This document shows, one piece after another, positions 57,766-64,000 of a DNA stretch of 64,000 nucleotides. Position numbers and translations under genes: made by a program. Numbering within the stretch: position 1 is the first letter of the stretch; each line of letters opens with the position of its first letter. The notes beneath the pieces were generated by a model. That model did not search any database, had not been told where the DNA came from, and worked only from the letters and a program-made list of their open reading frames with translations. The stretch comes from Methylococcales bacterium (GTDB lineage: Bacteria; Pseudomonadota; Gammaproteobacteria; Methylococcales; Methylomonadaceae), in contig JAQTPT010000012.1 in NCBI GenBank assembly GCA_028712795.1, positions 16,001 through 80,000 on the forward strand. The letters are read 5' to 3'.

Positions 57766-59109
57766 TTATAAAATGGCAGCATAAAGATGCCACTCACCCG
57801 GCACTCCCTTTAAAACGTGCATGCCGCGGTCTACGAATTCGATTCCTGATCCGACGACAAGATCTTTCACGGTACTTGATACCAGAACCTCGCCGGGTCT
57901 GGCCAAAGCTTCAACTCTCGCGCCAATGCTTACAGCTATTCCTGCTATATCATTTTCCATCAGTTCAATCTCACCAGTGTGCAAACCGCTTCGGATTTCG
58001 AATCCGAGTGTACGCAGTGACATTCGTATCGCATGAGCGCAGCTGATTGCACGTCCAGGGCCGTCAAACGTTGCTAAAAATCCATCGCCCATCGTTTTTA
58101 TCTCTTTTCCCCGAAAACGATCAAGCTCAATTCGAATATGGTTATCATGGATAGCAATAAGTTCTTTCCACTTTTCATCTCCTTTGATTGCAGCATGCTT
58201 GGTGGATTCAACGATATCGGTGAAAAGCACCGTTGACAGTACCCTGTCAGGGTTAGGGCCCCTTGTCACACCAATCAGGTTCACCAGAAATCGCTCAACT
58301 TCCTTATCTATTGCATTTGAGTCGCCGCCCATAGGAAAGTGATCCACGCCTTCAAGTTCTACGTATCGGGCGTCTCGAATGTGTTCAGAAATATAGCGGC
58401 CATGCCTGACATCAACAAAGGCATCATGAGCACGGTGTAAAACCAGCGTAGGAACGGAAATGGCGGGCAATACATTTCGTACATCCCCTTCAAAGGCGAT
58501 ACGAAGGAGCCCCGAAGCCGTGCCGGGACTAGCGGCCATGCGTTCATAGCGAGCCCACCAGGCGCAAAAATGCTCATCATGCGCCAGGCTCGGGGCAACG
58601 ATATTCACAGCAGTACCCTCGCCCCAATGAGGTTCGAGAGAGGTCAAAAAGCTCTCGAACTCAGTTGGGTCAAAGCCCCAGTCATAGCCCGGCGCTTTTA
58701 AAGCACGCGCCCACGAGCCATAAACTATTAATGCTGCACATCGTTCTGGATATGTTGCGGCAAAAAGCATACATAATGGCCCGCCTTCGGAAATACCAAA
58801 TAATACAGCGTGACTGGATCCAACTGCATCGAGTACCGCATGCAAATCCTCCATACGTTCTTCAAGCGTTGGCAAGTTTGTTTCTGAAACCCGGTCTGAG
58901 AGACCGGTACCTCGCTTGTCTAAAAGGATAAGACGACTGAACGAAGCAAGATGATAGAAAGAATGAGCCAACAGAGGCTGCTCCCAAGCCATCTCAAGAT
59001 GACTGATCCAGCCAGGCACTAAAACGAGATCAATTGGTCCCTCTCCGATCACCTGATAGGCGATATGGAATTCACCGTTTTTGATATAGTTAACAAGAGG
59101 AATTTTCAT
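57766..59109 (-). CDS. Alpha/beta-hydrolase fused to class III adenylate/guanylate cyclase
   Basis: 447 aa with two domains. Residues about 1-275 form an alpha/beta hydrolase: oxyanion region GWISHLEMAWEQP, nucleophile Ser in FGISEGGPL, Asp in HRAHDAFVD, and His in EGVDHFPMG. Residues about 290-445 form a class III cyclase with metal-binding Asp in VLFTDIVESTKHA and Asp in IKTMGDGFLATFD. The C-terminal GEVLVSSTVKDL and LKGVPGEWHLYA are typical. Such fusions are common in actinobacteria and some proteobacteria; the hydrolase may sense a small ligand. ATG 59109 was chosen because GGATAGGG lies just upstream; a second start is seven codons earlier. Confidence 0.9.
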   Translation of the reverse strand: MKIPLVNYIKNGEFHIAYQVIGEGPIDLVLVPGWISHLEMAWEQPLLAHSFYHLASFSRLILLDKRGTGLSDRVSETNLPTLEERMEDLHAVLDAVGSSHAVLFGISEGGPLCMLFAATYPERCAALIVYGSWARALKAPGYDWGFDPTEFESFLTSLEPHWGEGTAVNIVAPSLAHDEHFCAWWARYERMAASPGTASGLLRIAFEGDVRNVLPAISVPTLVLHRAHDAFVDVRHGRYISEHIRDARYVELEGVDHFPMGGDSNAIDKEVERFLVNLIGVTRGPNPDRVLSTVLFTDIVESTKHAAIKGDEKWKELIAIHDNHIRIELDRFRGKEIKTMGDGFLATFDGPGRAISCAHAIRMSLRTLGFEIRSGLHTGEIELMENDIAGIAVSIGARVEALARPGEVLVSSTVKDLVVGSGIEFVDRGMHVLKGVPGEWHLYAAIL

Positions 59110-59420
59110 AGCCCTATCCAGTGATAGCATAAGAAGAAAAATGTTTATGGATAGGTAAGTTAATTTCGTTTTTCAATCCATTCTTAATTAAGAACTTACC
59201 ATTTGCTCTTTCTCTTTGCAATATGGATTTTTTTACCTTGTAGATAACAAATAAACTGTCCGTTGTTGAAGCGCGCGTGGATGTTCTGAAAGAGGGAAAG
59301 TGGACCTACTTCATTTAGAGCATCCTGGTGGCTACTTTTTGCTAACTTTTAGACATAATGAGGTGCGTAAGTTCAGATGTTTCTGAATATTATCAGAAAA
59401 CCAGCCTGTAACTTTCGTTT

Positions 59421-59583
59421 GATTCAGTCGCAAAATTTTTCAGTTTAAGCGACAATTTACGAATTTTAGTAATTGAAAGAACAGATGATTAGTTTTAAAG
59501 GCGCTCACTATCCGAAAGATATTATTCCCTACGCCGTTTTTTATGCCCAATATGTGTGGGATCTTGAAGAGCTTAGGTTGTAA
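59421..59583 (+). mobile_element. IS6-family insertion sequence remnant (5' end)
   Basis: A left-end-like sequence (ATTCAGTCGCAAAATTTTTC) is followed by ATG 59485, encoding MISFKGAHYPKDIIPYAVFY to a stop at 59581. The tail YVWDLEELRL recalls the transposase block YAVSYRDLEEIM. Only about 32 codons remain. It is related to the stub at 42257-42369 but better preserved. The rest of 59131-59907 holds repeat B and no gene. Confidence 0.68.
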
Positions 59584-59689
59584 GAACCTCCTGTCATTGG
59601 ACTCTATCCATCTAATTTCTATGGCGGGGATTTCCATAAGAAAACAACTTCGTCGCCAATATCTGCAATGGGCACTTGGCTATCGAACA

Positions 59690-59825
59690 ATGGCGGGCTC
59701 AGAATGACTGCTTTTCAATATTACTCAGCCGTTCACTGGAAACCTAAAGCTGTCTTTTATTGGCCGATTTTTGCCTGTCACGTACCTATATTTACTACCG
59801 ATTCTACGTCTGCTTCTGGACTAAT
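59690..59825. repeat. Dispersed intergenic repeat B, copy 2
   Basis: Matches 39501-39625 in the blocks GAATGACTGCTTT, CAGCCGTTCACTGGAA, TTGGCCGATTTTTG, TATTTACTACCGATTCTACG and GCTTCTGGAC. It lies about 100 bp after the IS6 stub. Orientation is the same as copy 1. Confidence 0.6.
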
Positions 59826-59907
59826 GCCAGATTCTTTAGGCTTTGGTAGAATGCTAACGACGAAATTAATTGTGCCATGTAATACACGCTTTCCTATAAG
59901 ACTTGGG

Positions 59908-60531
59908 TTATTTCTGCATTTCTTTACTAAAAAGCGTATCCAATTTTCTGTTGGTTTCTTGATTATACTGATTTGAACGATCAACTACAGTTGTCTTTGG
60001 CGGCGTTGCTACAGCAGTTGGGCGAGGTAGCGGGGCAGGCGCTTGGGTGACCGGTTGGTCTGTCTTTTGGGTTTTATCCAGACGAAATACTTCGCCGTAA
60101 GAGGTATCCACATCAAAATCATCCCAGATATACACGGGGTAAACGATAGGCTTGGTAGGTAGCGGGAAGGTTAATAAATCGGCAATGCCGCAGCCCGTGC
60201 GCCCCAAGGTATTGACCAGACCTTTCAGAAACCCGCCAAATACACCGTAAAAGAAGTTACTTTGATTCATGGTGTTAATGATATTTTTTGGTAATTCCAG
60301 CGGGCTTGTAGTCAAGTTGGTGAAGCCATTTAGCGCCTTATTACCGATTTTTTCACCATAGCTTTGTTGCCTTTGCAGTCCATCAGCGCTGGGATTGGGC
60401 GTATAGGTTCTGTTGTCACTTGCTTGACTACCATAACCAAGTTGCTGCATATCGGCCTGACTCATCGGGGTATAGGCCATAAATATTGGGATCAAAAGAT
60501 GAAACACAAAAAAACGTTGGAATTTAGTCAT
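59908..60531 (-). CDS. Exosortase-system-associated protein, TIGR04073-like
   Basis: 207 aa with a signal peptide (FFVFHLLIPIFMAYTPMSQA). The core resembles the TIGR04073 family: KALNGFTNLTTSPLELPKNI, then GVFGGFLKGLVNTLGRTGCG, a DLLTFPLP motif and YPVYIWDDFDVDTSYG. These proteins are found mainly in bacteria with exosortase or PEP-CTERM systems, and their role is not known. A Pro/Thr-rich tail follows. The gene lies 52 bp downstream of tex on the same strand. The family name is from memory of the motif pattern. Confidence 0.75.
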   Translation of the reverse strand: MTKFQRFFVFHLLIPIFMAYTPMSQADMQQLGYGSQASDNRTYTPNPSADGLQRQQSYGEKIGNKALNGFTNLTTSPLELPKNIINTMNQSNFFYGVFGGFLKGLVNTLGRTGCGIADLLTFPLPTKPIVYPVYIWDDFDVDTSYGEVFRLDKTQKTDQPVTQAPAPLPRPTAVATPPKTTVVDRSNQYNQETNRKLDTLFSKEMQK

Positions 60532-60583
60532 ATTAAATCCTGCGGGTATGTGTATAAAATTTTGTATGGCGCAGCTTTGCCAT

Positions 60584-62866
60584 TTACTTTTTCAGCGCTT
60601 TTGCGAAGGCGTTAGCCATTAAGTTCTGGGATTGTGCTTGTTGTTTAGGCTTGTTGGCCTGTTTTGGGTTATTTCGTTCGGGTTTTGCTTCAACGATGAT
60701 GTTATCGGTATTGGTTTTCATCGATAAGGCAATGCGCTTACGTTCTATATCCACTTCCAGCACTTTGACTTTCACCATATCGCCGGTTTTGACCGCGTCT
60801 CTAGGATCTTTGACAAAAGTATCCGATAAATGCGAGATATGCACCAGGCCATCCTGATGCACGCCAATATCAACAAAGGCGCCAAAGTTAGCGACATTGG
60901 TCACTACGCCGTCCAGCCTCATGCCCGGTTCTAGGTCGGATATTTTCTCGATGCCCGCTTTGAACTCCACGCTTTTAAATTCGGGCCTGGGATCGCGCCC
61001 GGGCTTTTCCAGTTCTTGCAGAATATCAGTAACCGTAGGCAGACCAAAGTGTTCATTGGTATAGTTTGCAGGATTTAGCGTGCGTAAAAAACCGCTTTGA
61101 CCTATCAAATCACGGATAGATTTACCGGTGGTAGCCATGATGGCTTCAACAACGGGATAAGCTTCGGGATGAACAGCGGATGCATCAAGAGGGTTGTCGC
61201 CATTCATAACGCGCAGAAATCCAGCGGCCTGTTCATAGGCTTTATCGCCCAGCCTCGGTACTTTCTTCAATTGCTTGCGGTTAATAAAGGGCCCGTTTTC
61301 ATCGCGGAAGGCTACGATATTTTCACTGACGCTGGCGGACAAGCCGGACACTTGTTTTAATAAAGAGACTGATGCCGTGTTGACATCCACGCCGACCGCG
61401 TTGACGCAATCCTCGACGACGACATCAAGCCCTCTCGCTAATTGAAACTGATTGACATCATGCTGATACTGACCAACACCTATGGATTTAGGATCAATTT
61501 TAACCAGTTCCGACAACGGATCCTGCAAGCGTCTGGCAATAGAAACCGCGCCGCGAAGTGACACATCCAGCTCAGGAAATTCCTTGGCGGCAAGTTCGGA
61601 TGCCGAATAAACCGATGCGCCCGCTTCCGAGACTGTTATTTTAGAAAAATTAAGTTCACTGTGCCGTTTGATAACATCGGCGACCAGTTGATCCGTTTCT
61701 CTGGAAGCGGTGCCATTGCCTATACTGACCAGATCAACGCGGTGCTTTTGTATCAATTTTGCCAATGTAGCGATTGACTCATCCCATTGTTTACGGGGCG
61801 GGTGCGGGTAAATGGTATCGGTGGCCAGCACTTTTCCAGTTGGATCGACGATAGCCACTTTAACGCCGGTGCGTATGCCGGGGTCCAGCCCCATCGTGGC
61901 CTTAGGGCCCGCAGGAGCTGCCAATAACAAGTCCCTTAAATTGTTGGCAAAAACACGAATCGCTTCCTGCTCCGCCGCTTCGCGTAACCTGAGTTTCAAG
62001 TCCAAATCAATGCGGGTGAAAAGCTTTACTTTCCAGGCAAAACGGGCAGTTTCTGCCAACCAGGCATCGGCTGGTCTTGCAATATCTTTTATATTAAGAT
62101 GCCGGGCCACAAATTGGGTGCAAAGAGTATGTTCTTCTTTATCTTCCGTGCCGGGTTTTAGAGTTAATGACAGTAAATCCTCATTACGTCCACGAAACAA
62201 GGCCAAGGCACGGTGTGAAGGAATTTTATTGATAGCTTCCTGATAATCGAAATAATCCTTGAATTTCTCGGCAACCAGTTCTTTTCCAGAGACGACGGTA
62301 GCGTGAATAAGCCCTTTTTGCCAGACTCGTTCGCGAAGTTCAGCCAATAATCCGGCATCTTCAGATATGCGTTCCATAATGATTTGCCGTGCGCCATCCA
62401 GGGCTGCAATGGCATCGGGCACGCCTTTTCCGGCATCAATATAAGCGGCGGCGATCTGTTCAGGGATTAAGCTACGGTCATCCAGGATGGCATCAGCGAG
62501 CGGCTCAAGGCCTGCTTCACGGGCAATCTGCGCTTTCGTGCGGCGTTTAGGCTTATAGGGCAGATATAAATCTTCAAGCAGGGTTTTGGTGTCAGCCTCG
62601 TTAATGGCCTTTTCAAGTTCAGGCGTCAGTTTGTCTTGCGAACTAATGCTGTCCAAAATAGTTTTTCGGCGCTCGTTGAGTTCACGTAAATAACCTAAGC
62701 GCTCCTCCAGTTGCCTTAATTGAGTATCATCCAGGCCGCCGGTCGCCTCCTTCCGGTACCGGGAAATAAAAGGAACCGTAGCGCCTTCATCCAGCAACGC
62801 AACCGCTGCTCTGACTTGTTTGCTATTTACAGATAATTCTTCGGCAATGCGTTGGATGACGTCCAT
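60584..62866 (-). CDS. tex: RNA-binding transcription accessory protein Tex
   Basis: 760 aa (E. coli YhgF 773). Family blocks in order: N-terminal helical PFISRYRKEATGGLDD and LEERLGYLRELNERR, LYLPYKPKRRTKAQIAREAG, the YqgF-like domain GLDPGIRTGVKVAIVD, and helix-hairpin-helix VDVNTASVSLLKQVSGL. A C-terminal S1 RNA-binding domain (GVVTNVANFGAFVDIGVHQD) is followed by a basic, Gln-rich tail. Tex is a cytosolic RNA-binding factor that influences transcription and virulence gene expression in several genera. Confidence 0.96.
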   Translation of the reverse strand: MDVIQRIAEELSVNSKQVRAAVALLDEGATVPFISRYRKEATGGLDDTQLRQLEERLGYLRELNERRKTILDSISSQDKLTPELEKAINEADTKTLLEDLYLPYKPKRRTKAQIAREAGLEPLADAILDDRSLIPEQIAAAYIDAGKGVPDAIAALDGARQIIMERISEDAGLLAELRERVWQKGLIHATVVSGKELVAEKFKDYFDYQEAINKIPSHRALALFRGRNEDLLSLTLKPGTEDKEEHTLCTQFVARHLNIKDIARPADAWLAETARFAWKVKLFTRIDLDLKLRLREAAEQEAIRVFANNLRDLLLAAPAGPKATMGLDPGIRTGVKVAIVDPTGKVLATDTIYPHPPRKQWDESIATLAKLIQKHRVDLVSIGNGTASRETDQLVADVIKRHSELNFSKITVSEAGASVYSASELAAKEFPELDVSLRGAVSIARRLQDPLSELVKIDPKSIGVGQYQHDVNQFQLARGLDVVVEDCVNAVGVDVNTASVSLLKQVSGLSASVSENIVAFRDENGPFINRKQLKKVPRLGDKAYEQAAGFLRVMNGDNPLDASAVHPEAYPVVEAIMATTGKSIRDLIGQSGFLRTLNPANYTNEHFGLPTVTDILQELEKPGRDPRPEFKSVEFKAGIEKISDLEPGMRLDGVVTNVANFGAFVDIGVHQDGLVHISHLSDTFVKDPRDAVKTGDMVKVKVLEVDIERKRIALSMKTNTDNIIVEAKPERNNPKQANKPKQQAQSQNLMANAFAKALKK

Positions 62867-63259
62867 TTATTAACTTAATTGTGTGGGTTGAATAGGCTTT
62901 ATTGTACCAGCTGGATGCCAGTTCTTCAGGATTCTTAGGTTTCGGATAGTGGGCGCGTCCCTAAGAACAAGTTTAAGACCCTATTGGCTGATGGTACTGT
63001 TTGCTTCTTGAGCACTTGTGCCAAGATGATATCGGCTGGTACTTATTGAAGATAATGGGGCTAAGCCGATTTTTTACATTTTCAATTTTTTCGTTATGAA
63101 AATTTGTAAGTTACAGGTTTAGAGGAGGTTATTATCGGCTGGCATGACCATAGTCAAGGCTCATAATCGACCCAGTTCTAATCAATTTCAACTACCGCTG
63201 ACGCATCGCAATTGTGCTATTTGTCAGTTTCACGATGTTTTTTTAGACAACATATTACC

Positions 63260-63287
63260 TTGACGGAATTAGCCTAGCCTGTATAAT
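63260..63287 (+). promoter_or_regulatory. rRNA operon promoter 1 (upstream)
   Basis: TTGACG (63260-63265), 16-bp spacer, TATAAT (63282-63287). Strong sigma-70 match upstream of the 16S gene. Confidence 0.7.
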
Positions 63288-63354
63288 ACGCAGTTCTTTC
63301 GGAGGCGGTAATTTCGGGAAGCTTGATGTTCAGAAATAAAGTCAACGCCTTAGC

Positions 63355-63382
63355 TTGACAAGTTGGCCGGATAGGTTAAAAT
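63355..63382 (+). promoter_or_regulatory. rRNA operon promoter 2
   Basis: Perfect TTGACA (63355-63360), 16-bp spacer, TAAAAT (63377-63382). Lies about 95 bp downstream of promoter 1. Confidence 0.65.
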
Positions 63383-63451
63383 GGCGGGCTTGTTCGGTGT
63401 CAGGCAGTTTTGCCCCGAAGCTGCACGGAAAAACAAAAAGTCGACAGGGTG

Positions 63452-63479
63452 TTGACAAGCCGGGTTGGCTCTGTATAAT
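63452..63479 (+). promoter_or_regulatory. rRNA operon promoter 3 (proximal)
   Basis: Perfect TTGACA (63452-63457), 16-bp spacer, perfect TATAAT (63474-63479). The 16-bp spacing is typical of rrn P1 promoters. Transcription would start near 63486 in a GC-rich stretch, as expected for stringent control. Confidence 0.8.
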
Positions 63480-63492
63480 AGGCCGACTCAAC

Positions 63493-63518
63493 GGGGCTTC
63501 GCCCCACGCTCTTTAACA
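63493..63518 (+). promoter_or_regulatory. rrn leader antitermination signals (boxB-like hairpin and boxA)
   Basis: A GGGGC-TTC-GCCCC hairpin (63493-63505) is followed at once by GCTCTTTAACA (63508-63518), the consensus rrn boxA bound by NusB/NusE. This is the standard leader signal preventing Rho termination in untranslated rRNA. Confidence 0.85.
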
Positions 63519-63675
63519 ACTCGATCAAAATAATTTGTGTGGGTGCTTGTGCTGATTGTGAGTGATGTTAACAAATAATCGACACAAGAACAACACGCAA
63601 GAAGTAATTTTTAACGTTGTGTTCTGTCGTCGAGCCAAGATTGGCTACTCATCTTATTGAGTGGCAAACTGATTT

Positions 63676-64000
63676 AAACTGAAGAGTTTGATCATGGCTC
63701 AGATTGAACGCTGGCGGTATGCTTAACACATGCAAGTCGAACGGTAGCAGGCCTTCGGGCGCTGACGAGTGGCGGACGGGTGAGTAACGCGTAGGAATCT
63801 GCCTCATAGTGGGGGACAACGTGGGGAAACTCACGCTAATACCGCATACGCCCTACGGGGGAAAGCGGGGGATCTTCGGACCTCGCGCTATGAGATGAGC
63901 CTGCGTTAGATTAGCTAGTTGGTAGGGTAAAGGCCTACCAAGGCGACGATCTATAGCTGGTCTGAGAGGACGATCAGCCACACTGGGACTGAGACACGGC
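63676..64000 (+). rRNA. rrs: 16S ribosomal RNA, 5' part (cut by window edge)
   Basis: Begins AAACTGAAGAGTTTGATCAT, matching the mature bacterial 5' end, and continues with universally conserved segments: the 27F site (63683 onward), GGCGGACGGGTGAGTAACGC, and ACTGGGACTGAGACACGG at the right edge. About the first 325 nt are present. The variable regions (GATCTTCGGACC, then AGTTGGTAGGGTAAAGGCC) resemble those of gammaproteobacterial methanotrophs as I remember them. Confidence 0.98.

Noticed and set aside
63001..63075. Possible terminator ATCGGCT...AGCCGAT followed by T-run
   Set aside because: The stem is only 7 bp with a 26-nt loop, and no plus-strand gene lies upstream to be terminated. It may insulate the rrn operon, but this is too weak to list.

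Overview
The window spans the replication-origin region of a gammaproteobacterial chromosome. It reads mutL / mnmE-yidC-yidD-rnpA-rpmH on the minus strand, then dnaA, a DnaA-box-rich oriC, dnaN, recF and gyrB on the plus strand. The start of a 16S rRNA gene at the right edge, the lgt-thyA, nudE/yrfG and rhlB/trxA-rho neighbourhoods, and a TIGR04073-type exosortase-associated protein fit a methanotroph of the order Methylococcales. That assignment is an inference from remembered 16S and gene-order patterns; no search was run.

Region by region. 1-5924: mismatch repair, tRNA modification, membrane-protein insertion and the classic rnpA-rpmH cluster. 6095-12864: replication initiation block, with oriC between dnaA and dnaN and two perfect 16-bp parS palindromes at the recF-gyrB junction, one of them inside the recF coding sequence. 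13013-21912: a visibly GC-richer island with a Type I restriction-modification operon (hsdM-hsdS-[decayed zeta-toxin-like pair]-fitAB-type toxin-antitoxin-hsdR-YgjP-like metallopeptidase). hsdM is cut by an in-frame TAG followed at once by ATG. 22451-30281: housekeeping genes (lgt, thyA, ppa, nudE, yrfG, rhlB, trxA, rho, uppP). 30602-36721: a complete tripartite RND efflux system. 36752-41700: a K+-channel-like protein, a CPA2-type antiporter and an atypical transketolase. 42380-46860: an arsenic-resistance operon (arsR, decayed arsC, arsC, arsD, arsA, acr3). 46912-48039: unrecognised small ORFs and a Phd antitoxin with a truncated PIN toxin. 48364-51764: two coupled genes for exported proteins of unknown function, one about 970 aa with coiled coils and a hydrophobic segment. 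52393-55833: an SbcC/Rad50-type ATPase with no adjacent sbcD. 56343-59109: an HNH remnant, a two-helix membrane protein and an alpha/beta-hydrolase-adenylate cyclase fusion. 59908-62866: a TIGR04073-like protein and Tex. 63260-64000: an rRNA operon leader with three promoters, and the 5' end of 16S rRNA.

Intergenic DNA between 21.9 kb and 60 kb is rich in small mobile debris: two MITE-like palindromic elements, two IS6-family transposase stubs, and at least two families of diverged dispersed repeats. With several frameshifted or truncated genes (hsdM, zeta-like, arsC, vapC, HNH), this points to repeated gain and decay of accessory genes beside a conserved core. The best candidate for an undescribed system is the exported protein pair at 48364-51764.
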